Shown piece after piece: positions 37,129 through 47,800 of a DNA stretch of 54,606 nt (positions within the stretch are counted from its first letter, which is position 1; every line of letters begins with the position of its first letter). The stretch comes from Methylophilaceae bacterium (GTDB lineage: Bacteria > Pseudomonadota > Gammaproteobacteria > Burkholderiales > Methylophilaceae). A model generated the notes under the pieces. The model was not told the origin of the DNA. It worked only from the letters and a program-made list of their open reading frames with translations, and did no database searches. Location: NCBI GenBank assembly GCA_026419515.1, contig JANZZG010000036.1, forward strand, positions 1 to 54,606, given 5' to 3'. Made by a program: the position numbers and the translations under genes.

Positions 37129-38409
37129 ATGCAGCACGATCTGTCGTCTTCTCGCTTCGTAAGTGCGCTGACCAAAAATACCGTCGCTCTGATTCTTGCC
37201 GGAGGCCGCGGTACGCGCCTCAAGGGACTGACCCAGTGGCGTGCGAAGCCTGCCGTGCCATTCGGCGGGAAGTTTCGCATCATCGACTTTCCGTTGTCCA
37301 ACTGCATCAACTCCGGCATTCGCCGTGTCGGTGTCATTACACAATACAAAGCGCATAGTCTAATCCAACACATTCAGCGAGGATGGGGATTCCTGCGTGG
37401 CGAGTTCAACGAATTCGTCGAATTGCTGCCTGCACAGCAACGCGTGGAAGAAGAATGGTACAAAGGGACGGCCGATGCGGTATTCCAGAATCTCGACATC
37501 ATACGCAACATGGGTCCTGAGTACGTCCTGATCCTTGCTGGGGATCATATCTACAAAATGGACTATGGTCAGATGCTCGCGTCGCACGTGCGAAACAAAG
37601 CGGACATGACGGTTGCCTGCATTAATGTCCCGATTGCGGATGCCAGGGCTTTCGGTGTGATGAGCGTCGATGAACACGACCGCATCATTCGATTCGAAGA
37701 AAAGCCCGCCAATCCAGACCCCATCCCTGGAGACCCTAGCCAGGCTCTCGTGAGCATGGGGATCTATGTGTTCAATGCAGCTTTTCTCTATGAACAGCTG
37801 ATTCGCGATGCCGATGATCCAAACTCGGTACATGATTTTGGCCAAAACATCATCCCTTATCTGGTGAGTCGTTACCGTGTGTTTGCCCACCGTTTTTCGG
37901 AAAGCTGCGTCAACAGTGCCAATGGCAAGCATTACTGGCGCGATGTCGGCACCGTGGATGCCTATTGGGAGGCCAATATGGAGTTGACCAAGGTTACGCC
38001 CGAACTCAACCTTTATGACGAATCGTGGCCGATCTGGACCTACCAGGCCCAGCTGCCACCGGCCAAATTTGTGTTCGACAATGACGAGCGGCGCGGTAAG
38101 GCGGTGGATTCTCTGGTCTCTGGTGGTTGCATCATCAGTGGAGCGTGCATACGCCGTACGGTATTGTTTTCCAATGTCCGGGTGCACAGCTATTCCCTGA
38201 TAGAAGACTCGGTCGTGCTACCCAATGTGGAAATCGGGCGCCACGTCGTCATGCGGCGCGCCATTATCGACAAAGGCACGTACATTCCTGATGGGACGCA
38301 GATTGGAGTCAATCTGGAGGAAGATCGTAAGCGCTTTTACGTGTCAGAAAACGGCATTACCCTGGTGACCCCTGAAATGCTGGGGCAAGAACTCCACCAC
38401 ATTAGATAA
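37129..38409 (+). CDS. glgC: Glucose-1-phosphate adenylyltransferase
   Basis: Makes ADP-glucose, the committed step of bacterial glycogen synthesis. The 426-residue product has [34 protein letters not shown], the sugar-binding [10 protein letters not shown] and [13 protein letters not shown], and a C-terminal left-handed beta-helix region ([21 protein letters not shown]). The start has a good AGGAGA site 7 nt away. It heads the plus-strand glucan cluster. Confidence 0.97.
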   Translation: MQHDLSSSRFVSALTKNTVALILAGGRGTRLKGLTQWRAKPAVPFGGKFRIIDFPLSNCINSGIRRVGVITQYKAHSLIQHIQRGWGFLRGEFNEFVELLPAQQRVEEEWYKGTADAVFQNLDIIRNMGPEYVLILAGDHIYKMDYGQMLASHVRNKADMTVACINVPIADARAFGVMSVDEHDRIIRFEEKPANPDPIPGDPSQALVSMGIYVFNAAFLYEQLIRDADDPNSVHDFGQNIIPYLVSRYRVFAHRFSESCVNSANGKHYWRDVGTVDAYWEANMELTKVTPELNLYDESWPIWTYQAQLPPAKFVFDNDERRGKAVDSLVSGGCIISGACIRRTVLFSNVRVHSYSLIEDSVVLPNVEIGRHVVMRRAIIDKGTYIPDGTQIGVNLEEDRKRFYVSENGITLVTPEMLGQELHHIR

Positions 38410-38471
38410 CGAAAAACCTGCATGACAACCTTGCTATATCCCTTTGCAGGGCGGGACGGGCGGTCGCATCC

Positions 38472-40238
38472 ATGAAACATCCCCGTAAATTATACCTTTG
38501 CCTGTATTGGCACATGCACCAGCCTGACTATCGGGATCACTTGAGCGGTGAGTTCGTATTGCCGTGGACGTATCTGCATGCCATCAAAGATTACACGGAC
38601 ATGGCATACCATCTGGAACGCCACCCCAAGGCCAAAGTGACATTCAATTTCGTGCCGGTACTGTTGGATCAAATAGAGGAATATGCCCGACAGTTTCGGG
38701 CGTCGCAGCCAACAGATCCGCTCTGGGCCATGTTGAAGGTCGAGGACATGAACACGTTGTCCAAAGATCAGCGCAGGTTCATCCTCGATCATTGTTTTTG
38801 CAACAATCACGGCAAAATGCTGCATCCTTTCCCGCCATACCATCGTTTGTTCGAGCTCTACAAGCGACTGGAAAACGAGAGCGAGGATGGGCTTGAGTAC
38901 CTTTCTGGCCAATACATGGCCGACTTGCTGGTATGGTTTCATCTTTCCTGGACCGGCGAGAGTGTCCGGCGGACCTCTGAATTGGTCACCCGTCTGATGG
39001 CCAAAGGCTGTGGTTACAGTCTGGAAGATCGCTTGGCGCTGTATGACTTGATTGGCAATCTCATCCTGGATCTGATTCCCCGCTATCGGGCACTGGCCGA
39101 AGAAGGTCGTATCGAAATCACCACGACTCCGCATTTTCATCCCATCCTGCCGTTGATGCTGGATTTCCGCACTGCACGAGAAGCGATGCCCGATGTCGTG
39201 CTGCCTCAGGCTCAGTGTTACCCAGGCGGGCTGACACGTGCCTGCCGCCATATCGAATCCGCCATCCAAACGCATATAAAGCGTTTCGGCAAAGCACCCA
39301 TGGGAGTATGGCCGGCAGAAGGCGCGGTTTCAGAGTCGGTGCTGATGCTGCTGGCGCGCTATGGCTTCAGGTGGGCGGCGACGGGGGAGGGGGTGCTGGC
39401 CAACAGCCTGCGCCAATCCCATGACGGTTACACGTTTGCCGAGGACAAGCGGCACCTCTACAAGCCATATCGCATCACGGACGGTCATGAGGAAATCATG
39501 TGCTTCTTCCGTGACGACCGGCTGTCCGACAAAATCGGATTCGAGTATTCCAAATGGCATGGGCGCGATGCGGTTCAGGATTTCATCAGTGATCTGGAGC
39601 GTATATGGCAAAGCTTCCCCGAGGAAGATACCCCTGTGGTCAGCGTCATCCTGGATGGTGAGAATGCCTGGGAACATTATCCCTACAATGGATATTACTT
39701 TTTGGCCGATCTGTACGAGGCACTGGAAAATCACCCCCATATCGAGATGACCACATTCAGTGAAGTCGTGAAGCACTGCGCGCCTTTGTCGGGAGACGAA
39801 GAGCTGCTTGATCTTGCAAGCTTTCACGGGGCCAACATCGTGCCGGAAAACCTGCCCCGGCTTACGGCTGGGAGCTGGGTATATGGCACTTTCAGTACCT
39901 GGATTGGTGACCCGGCCAAAAACCGCGCCTGGGACCTCTTATGTGAAGCCAAGCAACATTATGACACCGTGATGTCCGATGGTCGCCTCGACGCCAAGGA
40001 AAAAGAGGCCGCCGAGCGTCAGTTGGCCGATTGCGAAGGCTCGGATTGGTTCTGGTGGTTTGGCGACTACAACCCGTCGCACAGCGTGCAAAGCTTCGAT
40101 AGGCTTTACCGCCGTAATCTCTCCAACCTGTATCGGTTACTCAAATTGCCCGTGCCAGCCTCGCTCAGCCATGTCATCAGTGTTGGTGGCGGTCAAGCAG
40201 AAGGGGGAGGGACGATGCGTAGAGGCAGTGAACACTAG
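38472..40238 (+). CDS. GH57 glycoside hydrolase, alpha-amylase/amylopullulanase type
   Basis: A 588-residue family 57 enzyme acting on alpha-glucan. Conserved regions: WHMHQPDY (13-20), TPHFHPILPL (219-228), WPAEGAVSES with the probable nucleophile E283, and VILDGENAWE with the acid/base D395. The WPAEG and LDGENAWE motifs resemble GH57 amylopullulanases and alpha-amylases rather than glucanotransferases. No signal peptide, so it is cytoplasmic and probably acts on internal glycogen. It follows glgC after 62 nt and is followed by a second GH57 gene after 18 nt. Confidence 0.85.
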   Translation: MKHPRKLYLCLYWHMHQPDYRDHLSGEFVLPWTYLHAIKDYTDMAYHLERHPKAKVTFNFVPVLLDQIEEYARQFRASQPTDPLWAMLKVEDMNTLSKDQRRFILDHCFCNNHGKMLHPFPPYHRLFELYKRLENESEDGLEYLSGQYMADLLVWFHLSWTGESVRRTSELVTRLMAKGCGYSLEDRLALYDLIGNLILDLIPRYRALAEEGRIEITTTPHFHPILPLMLDFRTAREAMPDVVLPQAQCYPGGLTRACRHIESAIQTHIKRFGKAPMGVWPAEGAVSESVLMLLARYGFRWAATGEGVLANSLRQSHDGYTFAEDKRHLYKPYRITDGHEEIMCFFRDDRLSDKIGFEYSKWHGRDAVQDFISDLERIWQSFPEEDTPVVSVILDGENAWEHYPYNGYYFLADLYEALENHPHIEMTTFSEVVKHCAPLSGDEELLDLASFHGANIVPENLPRLTAGSWVYGTFSTWIGDPAKNRAWDLLCEAKQHYDTVMSDGRLDAKEKEAAERQLADCEGSDWFWWFGDYNPSHSVQSFDRLYRRNLSNLYRLLKLPVPASLSHVISVGGGQAEGGGTMRRGSEH

Positions 40239-40256
40239 ATTTGGGGAGGGCCCTAC

Positions 40257-42272
40257 ATGACCGAATTCGTGGCTTTGCTTTTGGGTGTCCATGCCCACCA
40301 GCCAGTCGGCAACTTCACTCACGTGCTCGACGACGCACACATTCGTTGTTATGGGCCTTTTCTGAGGGTGCTACATCGTTATCCCGATTTCCATTTCGCA
40401 TTCCATTGCAGCGGTTGGCTACTGGACTATTTGCTGCAGCATTATCCTCAGGACATGCGGCTACTTAAGGAAATGGTACGGCGCGGACAGGCGGAGCTGT
40501 TCGGCGCTGGCTACACGGAACCAGTACTGGCCGCCATTCCGGCCCGCGACAGGGTCGGCCAGATCACCCAACTGTCGGATTATCTCAAGCAAAAACTGGG
40601 ACAGGCGCCCCAAGGCGCCTGGCTGACCGAGCGGGTGTGGGAAAGCACCGTGGTCCCAGCGTTGGCCGATTCCGGAGTGGAATACGTTACGGTGGATGAC
40701 TACCACTTCATGTGTACCGGCAAGCGCGCCGAGGAGTTGACCGGGTTTTATACCACGGAAGAAGATGGGCGTACGCTCGACCTGTTTCCAATCTCTGAGG
40801 CGCTGCGCTACCGGATACCTTTCGCGCCCGCGCATGAGGCAGTGCGTTACATCGAAGGCTTGGCCGACGATACGGGACAGGCTGCTGCCATTTATTTCGA
40901 CGACATCGAAAAATTCGGCATCTGGCCCGAAACCTATGAGTGGGTATACGAACGTGGCTGGCTCAAGGATTTCATCGAAGGCGTGCTCGCCTCCAGTGTC
41001 ATCAAGCCCATGCGCTACTGCGATTATCACCGGCAGGCGCGTACACGTGGCGTGGTCTATCTGCCGACGACGTCTTACAGCGAAATGAACGAGTGGACAT
41101 TGCCTGTCCCCGCTGCGCACCACTACGCGGACATGGTGGAGCGGGAAAAACGGGAAGGGCGCTGGGAAACCAGCAAGCCGTTCGTTCGGGGCGGCATTTG
41201 GCGCAACTTTTTCATGCGATTCCCCGAATCGAACTGGATGCACAAGCGCATGCTGTCTCTTTCGCACCGCTATCATGCGCTGCCCGATCACCTCAAAAAC
41301 CAGGACATGCTGCATGCCCTTTACCAGGCCCAGGCCAATGATGCCTATTGGCATGGATTGTTCGGCGGGCTATATCTCCCTCACTTGAGGCGCGCCATCT
41401 ATAACGCTTTGGTGTCACTGGAAAGCATGCTGGATGCGGTTGCGCCCCGTCCACGCAAAGAAATCCGGGACCTCGATCTAGATGGACGGGACGAAATTTT
41501 TCTGCACAATGACGTCCTGCAGGCCATCGTGCGGACGGACGGTTCTGCGGCGATCTGCGAACTCGATGCCTATACGCTGCGGCATAATTTTGGCGACACC
41601 CTGATGCGCCAGACCGAACACTATCACCGCAAGGTCCATGCCAATGGCTACCTGCAGCATCAGGGAGAGGGCATCGCGAATCCGCACGAGCGGATCAGTT
41701 TCAAACATGCGATCTTTCCCGATGACTTGCAAACCGATACTCACTCCAAATCGATATTCATCGACCAATGGCAAGCAATGGGCGAGGCGCCCATTCACAT
41801 GCAGTACGCACTGCTTACCATCGGCGAGGACAGTTTGACTTTCGAATCGATCACAGGGATTCCTGGCGCAGTCCAAAAAACCATCCGTCTCGATGGCCGC
41901 GTCATCAAAGCCCGCTATGCGTTTGGCAAAAATGCGAGCGGTCGATTCAGTGTGGAGATCAATCTTGCCATGCCCAGCTGTGATGGGCCGGCAGGCCGTT
42001 ACAGGATGGGCGGAGAGATTCTTGGCGGGTTTGGGACGCCTTGTGAAATCGAGGCATTTGAAGAAATCTGGCTCGAGGATGAAGTGCTGGGAGGCAAGGT
42101 ACGGCTTGCCAGCAGCCAACCCGTCCATTTCCGTGCTTGGCCACACTTCAGTGTATCGCAATCCGAGGCCGGTTTCGAAAAAATCATGCAGGCGGTCACC
42201 GTCGTACTGGGCTGCGATGTCGCCAACGTCAAAAAAAATCTTGATATCTCGATAGAAATAATAAAATCATAG
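40257..42272 (+). CDS. GH57 4-alpha-glucanotransferase-like enzyme
   Basis: A 671-residue protein with the GH57 barrel followed by the large C-terminal beta domains (DUF1925/DUF1926) of the Thermococcus 4-alpha-glucanotransferase group. Visible sites: GVHAHQPVGNF (10-20), catalytic E125 in AWLTERVWES and D215/D216 in AIYFDDIEKFGIWP, in line with E123 and D214 of the T. litoralis enzyme. Transferase or alpha-amylase activity cannot be separated from sequence alone. No signal peptide. The gene lies in the glucan operon before the glucokinase, with a GGGGAGGG ribosome site. Confidence 0.85.
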   Translation: MTEFVALLLGVHAHQPVGNFTHVLDDAHIRCYGPFLRVLHRYPDFHFAFHCSGWLLDYLLQHYPQDMRLLKEMVRRGQAELFGAGYTEPVLAAIPARDRVGQITQLSDYLKQKLGQAPQGAWLTERVWESTVVPALADSGVEYVTVDDYHFMCTGKRAEELTGFYTTEEDGRTLDLFPISEALRYRIPFAPAHEAVRYIEGLADDTGQAAAIYFDDIEKFGIWPETYEWVYERGWLKDFIEGVLASSVIKPMRYCDYHRQARTRGVVYLPTTSYSEMNEWTLPVPAAHHYADMVEREKREGRWETSKPFVRGGIWRNFFMRFPESNWMHKRMLSLSHRYHALPDHLKNQDMLHALYQAQANDAYWHGLFGGLYLPHLRRAIYNALVSLESMLDAVAPRPRKEIRDLDLDGRDEIFLHNDVLQAIVRTDGSAAICELDAYTLRHNFGDTLMRQTEHYHRKVHANGYLQHQGEGIANPHERISFKHAIFPDDLQTDTHSKSIFIDQWQAMGEAPIHMQYALLTIGEDSLTFESITGIPGAVQKTIRLDGRVIKARYAFGKNASGRFSVEINLAMPSCDGPAGRYRMGGEILGGFGTPCEIEAFEEIWLEDEVLGGKVRLASSQPVHFRAWPHFSVSQSEAGFEKIMQAVTVVLGCDVANVKKNLDISIEIIKS

Positions 42273-42282
42273 TCATATAACG

Positions 42283-42297
42283 TTTACTTTAAGTAAA
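42283..42297. promoter_or_regulatory. Perfect 15-bp palindrome directly before the glucokinase start
   Basis: TTTACTTTAAGTAAA has 7-bp arms around a central T and ends at the base before the TTG start codon. It occupies the place of a Shine-Dalgarno sequence, and TAAAAT preceded by TGG follows at 42302. It may be an operator or a small hairpin that controls translation; neither is proven. Confidence 0.5.
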
Positions 42298-43260
42298 TTG
42301 GTAAAATATTCCTCCTGTCTGATCGGGGTCGATGTCGGAGGCACCAACCTGCGTGTCGGCGTAGTGCAATGCCAACGAGTCATCTGGGAGCAACGCGTCC
42401 AAGCCGATTTTTCGACTTTCTGCCATGAACGACCAGCCCATGAAGCCCTGGATTTCATTCTGGATACGTTGGCTGGCGTCATCCACGAGGCGCAGGTACG
42501 TTACCCCGAGGCCAGTGTCGTCGGCATCGGCTTTCCGGGATTCATCGATCCGGTCACCCGTCGCGTCACCCAATCTCCCAATCTGCCGGGACTGCGCGAT
42601 GTCGATTTATCCACACCATTATTCCACCTGCTGAAGTTGCCGGTCATCATCGAGAACGATGCTCTGGCAGCGGCGTACGGTGAATTCATCACCACCCATC
42701 GAGGCAGCGGCGAAAGCCTGGTCTATCTGGGCCTGGGAACAGGGGTGGGAGGCGGGCTCATCCTGAATGGGAGGCCCTACGCGGGAACACATGGTGTCGC
42801 CATGGAGGTCGGTCATCTCATCATCGAACCGGGCGGTCGCCCTTGCGGTTGCGGAAATCGGGGATGTCTTGAACAGTATGCCTCCGCCACCGGGGTTGCA
42901 TTGACTTATGCCGAGCTTTCGAAACAGCTAGGACTGGATGCAACGCTAATAGCTGCTCTGGCACAGGAAGGCGACGACAATGCGCGGCGCGCCTTCGAAC
43001 TGGCGGGGGATACCCTGGCGCGTGGCCTGGCGACTATCCTCAAAGTGGTGGACGTTTCCAGGGTCGTCATCGGCGGCGGCATGTGCCCGTCCTGGCAATT
43101 GATGCGCGCGGCCTTTGATGCGCGTCTCGATGCAGATTTGATTCCTGTTCTGCGCAAGCGGATCAGGATTTCCATCAGCAATGCCATGGATCGGGCAGGA
43201 ATCGTGGGCGCTGCGATGCTGGCGTTGCTAGCCAGCCACGAGGAGAGGGGCCACGCTTGA
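42298..43260 (+). CDS. ROK-family glucokinase
   Basis: Predicted glucose kinase, 320 residues. ROK features: ATP-binding DVGGTNLRVGV (11-21), catalytic Asp in IIENDALAAAYGE, GLGTGVGGGLILNG, and the zinc-binding GH-x9-GRPCGCGNRGCLEQ. The only start that includes the N-terminal phosphate loop is TTG at 42298, which has no Shine-Dalgarno and lies right after a perfect palindrome. The role is presumably to phosphorylate glucose freed by the upstream GH57 enzymes. It ends 8 nt from the convergent outer-membrane factor gene. Confidence 0.88.
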   Translation: MVKYSSCLIGVDVGGTNLRVGVVQCQRVIWEQRVQADFSTFCHERPAHEALDFILDTLAGVIHEAQVRYPEASVVGIGFPGFIDPVTRRVTQSPNLPGLRDVDLSTPLFHLLKLPVIIENDALAAAYGEFITTHRGSGESLVYLGLGTGVGGGLILNGRPYAGTHGVAMEVGHLIIEPGGRPCGCGNRGCLEQYASATGVALTYAELSKQLGLDATLIAALAQEGDDNARRAFELAGDTLARGLATILKVVDVSRVVIGGGMCPSWQLMRAAFDARLDADLIPVLRKRIRISISNAMDRAGIVGAAMLALLASHEERGHA

Positions 43261-43268
43261 GCCACTTT

Positions 43269-44510
43269 TCATGGCTGCTCGCTGAAATCCCATAGTTCGT
43301 GGGCATCGATCAACAGACGATAGCGGGCCTCATTGGCATCGAGTTGCGCTTGAGTGGCCGCCAGTCGCGCCTCAATTGCCTGTCGACGAGCCATTTGTAG
43401 CTCGGAAAATTGACCTTCCCCCAAGCGCCAGGCCTTTTCGATCAGTCGCACGTTTTCTTCCATGCGCTGTGCTACGTCGGCGAGACGTTGCCACTGACGA
43501 TAACTGCTGGCGACTGCCTCTATCGTTTGACGCGATGCAGCTTCAATGCGCGCCAGCACCTGCGCTTCGCGGGCGGCAGCCGCTTCGGCCTCGGCATCAC
43601 CGGCGCGTGCACTCGCAGTCCGAGCTGCTCCAGGAAGTGGAATCGTGAGATGGAGCCCCACGACGTGCTCTTGTCCGTCTCGCTCGCTTCCTAGAGTCAG
43701 TCCCAAGGTTGGGTCTGGAACCCGGTCTGCCTCCAGACGGGCCGCTTCGAGCCGGCGTTGCTGGGCTGCAGCACGCGCCATGGCCAATTCGTGATTCTCG
43801 GCAAGCATACGTTGTTGCCAGTGTGTCAGTGCATCGGCGCCCTCGGCGATGTTTTCGGGTAATGAAGGAGCGACCCCTTCCGGCAATACGATTGCAGGGA
43901 AATACTGTCGCAATTCGATCGCCGCAAGGTCACGCCGTTGCTTTGCTTGGGTTAAAGAGGCCTCCGCCTGAGCCAGCTGCGCTTCTGCCAATAACAGTTC
44001 TAATTTTGCTGACTCGCCGACCGCGACCTTTTTCTGGACGACCGCAAGTTGCGTCTGCAAAATCTCGACCTGTCTTAACCAATCACGCATCTCCGCGTCT
44101 GCACGTAACCACTTGAACCATCCCGCAAGCAATTCGCGAGCGCTCTCGTGTAACGCATCTCCGAGCGCATGGCTTGCCTGACTGGTCATCACCCTACCGA
44201 TTTCATTGTCGAGTGCAGCTTTACCAGGCAAACGAATCGAACGCTCCACGCCGACTTCATGTTCGTAATAGCTCTGATCGAGAGACCGGTCCCTGCGCTG
44301 CTGGCCTGTGACACGTAGTGCGAATTCGTAAGGACCTGCCTTGAGCCGCTCATGGTGGGCTTCTCCAGCTCGCAGGCCAGCAAAAGCCGCGATCACCCTG
44401 GGATGAGTGCGTAAGGCCCGCTCTACTTGGGAGGTCGGGGGCAAATCCGGATAATCTGCGGCATGGCTGAGGCAGGCTGGCAGCAACAGTAGCAGTGTCA
44501 AATACTTCAT
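43269..44510 (-). CDS. Outer-membrane efflux factor, CzcC/CusC type
   Basis: TolC-family exit duct of a metal efflux pump. ATG 44510 gives 413 residues with a signal peptide (MKYLTLLLLLPACLSHAADY). Two outer-membrane-efflux repeats are seen as long Ala/Glu/Gln-rich helices, for example KLELLLAEAQLAQAEASL and the C-terminal EARLAATQAQLDANEARYRLL. The first codons overlap the DUF3240 gene by 4 nt. A Cys at 13 (LPAC) is not a good lipobox, so cleavage after SHA is preferred. Shorter than typical CzcC, but both halves are present. Confidence 0.85.
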   Translation of the reverse strand: MKYLTLLLLLPACLSHAADYPDLPPTSQVERALRTHPRVIAAFAGLRAGEAHHERLKAGPYEFALRVTGQQRRDRSLDQSYYEHEVGVERSIRLPGKAALDNEIGRVMTSQASHALGDALHESARELLAGWFKWLRADAEMRDWLRQVEILQTQLAVVQKKVAVGESAKLELLLAEAQLAQAEASLTQAKQRRDLAAIELRQYFPAIVLPEGVAPSLPENIAEGADALTHWQQRMLAENHELAMARAAAQQRRLEAARLEADRVPDPTLGLTLGSERDGQEHVVGLHLTIPLPGAARTASARAGDAEAEAAAAREAQVLARIEAASRQTIEAVASSYRQWQRLADVAQRMEENVRLIEKAWRLGEGQFSELQMARRQAIEARLAATQAQLDANEARYRLLIDAHELWDFSEQP

Positions 44511-44821
44511 GTCAGGCTCCCAGCGGAGAGTATGGGGGTCAACCACCAAACGCTGTCCGGGCTCGTCAGTTCAGCACGCAAGCGTGCCAGCAAGGCTTCG
44601 ACGTGGGCCCTATTCATGAGAATCTCGATTCGCACACGTTCGGTTCTACCACGCACTTGTTCTGCGATGCTGGCGACCTCGTCGGGATCTCCGTGGCTTT
44701 CGACACGATGTGTCGTGAAGGGGCCGACCCAGTCCGGATGCTTGAGCAGCAGATCGAGCACTTGGTCCTTCAGCGCCATGGGTAAAATCATATTGAGGCA
44801 AACATCGACATGTTTGCTCAT
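44507..44821 (-). CDS. DUF3240 family small protein in metal efflux operon
   Basis: A 104-residue protein of the DUF3240 type, recurrent between metal RND pump and outer-membrane factor genes in betaproteobacteria. The pattern of beta-alpha-beta elements (MILPMALKDQVLDLLL, then VRIEILMNRAHVEALL and a final WWLTPI) resembles PII/CutA-like ferredoxin folds, so a metal-sensing or regulatory role in the pump is an inference. It overlaps both neighbours by 4 nt, showing strict translational coupling. No signal peptide, so it is cytoplasmic. Confidence 0.75.
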   Translation of the reverse strand: MSKHVDVCLNMILPMALKDQVLDLLLKHPDWVGPFTTHRVESHGDPDEVASIAEQVRGRTERVRIEILMNRAHVEALLARLRAELTSPDSVWWLTPILSAGSLT

Positions 44822-47800
44822 GCTTCACCTCCCCAACGTCGGTAGAGAATCGGCAGTATCACCAAGGTAAGCAAGGTCGAAGTCACAAGCCCCCCCACGA
44901 CGACGATGGCCAAGGGACGTTGAATTTCGGAACCAGGGCCAGTCGCGAAGATCAGTGGGACCAAGCCGAAAGCGGCGATGCTCGCCGTCATCAGGACAGG
45001 CCGCAAGCGGCGTTTGGCCCCTTCGACCACGACGCGGGAAAGGGGCAGTCCTTGGGCACGTAGTTGATTGAAGTGGGCAATCAATACCAGACCATTCAGC
45101 ACTGCGATGCCCAGAAGTGCGATGAATCCTACCGAGGCCGGAACGGAAAGGTATTCGCCCGTCAAAAAAAGTGCAAAAACGCCCCCGATCAGAGCGAAGG
45201 GGATGTTCACGAACACCATCACAGCCTGCTTGACCGAACCGAAAGTGGTGAACAGGATGTGAAAGATCAGCGCCAATGCGATCGGTACGACCAACATCAA
45301 GCGTTTTGCGGCACGTTGCTGGTTCTCGAATTGCCCACCCCAAGCGATGTGATAGCCGGAAGGTAACGAAATTTCGGATGCGACTTTTGCTTTGGCTTCC
45401 TCGACGAAACCGACGAGGTCTCGTCCTGTGACGTTGGCCTGGATGACCACGAGACGGGCCGCGTTTTCATGGTCTACTTTGACTGGGCCAGTGACGCGCT
45501 TGAGCTGCGCCACGGCAGCAAGGGGGACACTTTCTCCATCGGGCAAAGCAATATGTATTCCTGCAAACAGCGTCGGCGACAAACGTATTTCGTCGGAACC
45601 CCGGATCACCAAAGGAGTGCGACGTCCGCCCTCGAGCACCAAGCCCAGCGTCTGGCCTTCCAACTGAGTACGCAATGCCGTCGCGATATCGTCGATGGAG
45701 AGACCAAAGCGGCCAGCCATGAGCCGATCCACTTCCACGGTGTAATACTGAACCCCTTCGTTTTTTACGGTAAGCACATCTTGTGCGCCGGGTATCGTGC
45801 GCAGGAGGGCAGCAATCTTTTCAGCGAGTCGATTGAGTTCGCCTAAATCATTCCCGAATACTTTGACGGCCAGATCTCCGCGCGTGCCCGTAAGCATTTC
45901 GGAAACGCGCATTTCAATGGGTTGGGTGAATGTAATGTCTATTCCGACAAAATCGGCCATTACCCGCCGGATTTCGTCAGTAAGCCATTCTTTGTCGGGT
46001 TTCCGCCATTGTTCACGCGGTGCGAGTACCAAAAAACTATCGGTTTCATTGAGTCCCATCGGATCGAGGCCCAGCTCATCCGAACCCGTACGCGCGACGA
46101 CGTTCTTGATTTCGGGCACGCGTTCCAGCAAGGCACGTTGTACTGCGAGATCAATGTCACGACTTTGCTCGAGTCCAATCGATGGTAGTTTGGCCAGTTG
46201 CATCAGAATGTCACCTTCATCCATCGTTGGCATGAAAGTCTTGCCCAGCATCGCAAAAGTGACCACGGTGGCCACCAGCAATCCCAATGCGCCCGCTATC
46301 ACTTTTTTCGCATTGGCCAGACTCCAGGTCAAAACAGGCTCATAGAAACGCATTGCCTGGCGCAACAACCAAGGTTCTCGGTGTTCGCTTGATGGCTTGA
46401 GCAAATAGGAAGTCAGTACGGGGATGACGGTCAAAGACAAAACCAATGAGCCCGACAGTGCAAAAATGATGGTCAGCGCAACGGGGATGAACAGCTTGCC
46501 TTCAAGGCCCTGTAATGTCAGCAAGGGCAAAAAGACGATGACGATGATCGCCATCCCCGAGACCACTGGAACGGTCACCTCGCGGACTGCCCGGTAGATA
46601 CGATGCAGAAATGGGAGTTTCTCGCCGCTAGGGTCTGTAAGCCGTGCCTCAATGTTCTCCACGACCACCACCGCGGCGTCGACCAACATCCCGATGGCGA
46701 TGGCCAAACCGCCCAAACTCATCAAATTGGCCGACATCCCGAACAATCGCATCAGAATGAAGGTAACCAGGGCGGCCAATGGAAGCACGCATGCCACGGC
46801 GATCGCAGCACGAAGATTGCCCAGAAAGGCCAGTAGCAGCACGACCACCAACACGATGGCTTCAGTCAGCGCTTTGGACACTGTCCCGATAGCACGGTCG
46901 ACCAGTGCTCCACGGTCGTAGAAAATCTTGGTCGTCACCCCCAAAGGCAGCGATGACTGAATCTCGGCCAATTTTGCACGCACGTTTTCCACCACGGCAC
47001 GCGCATTGGCACCACGTAAACCGAGCACCAACCCTTCGACGGCTTCGCCGCGTCCCCCCTGGGTGACGTAGCCATAGCGCGTCAGGCTCCCGATGCGTAC
47101 TTCGGCTACGTCACCAACCCGGGTGACGTACGTTGGGTGCGATGTGTTGGAGGAATCGGGGCGTGACACGAGAATCGCACGCAGATCATCGAGTGTTTTA
47201 ATCCCGCCTTCGACCCGCACCAACAAGGTTTCTTCCCCATCGACGAGGCGACCAGCTCCATCATTGCGGTTATTGGCTTCGATGGCACGGCGCAAGTCTG
47301 CGAGTGTCAGCCCACGCGCCTTGAGAGCGAGCAGGTTGGGAACCACCTCAAAGGTGCGCACATACCCTCCCAACACGTTGACATCGGCCACACCAGGCAA
47401 AGCACGAAGTTGCGGGCGGATGATCCAGTCGAGGATGCTGCGTTTTTCGGCGAGAGAAATATCGCCTTCGATGGTGAACATCAACATTTCACCGAGGGGC
47501 GTGGTAATCGGCGCCAACCCCCCCGAAACACCCGCTGGAAAATCTTTCATCACGTTAGCCAAGCGCTCCGATACTTGTTGGCGTGCCCAGTAAATGTCGG
47601 TGCCATCGACGAAATCGAGCGTTATGTCGGCGATGGCGTATTTGGCTACGGCCCGCAAGATCCGCTGGTTGGGAATTCCCAGCATCTCTAGCTCTATGGG
47701 GGTGACGATGCGCGCCTCAACCTCCTCTGGCGTCATGCCAGGTGCCTTGATGATGATTTTGACTTGGGTCGAGGATACGTCGGGGAAAGCGTCGATCGGC

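Noticed and set aside
38410-38471. CCTGCA / TGCAGG inverted repeat as a terminator after glgC
   Set aside because: Arms of 6 bp are far apart with no T-run; downstream genes belong to the same pathway.
38490-39275. 261-codon minus-strand frame opposite the first GH57 gene
   Set aside because: No domain or start signal; catalytic GH57 motifs on the plus strand decide the coding strand.
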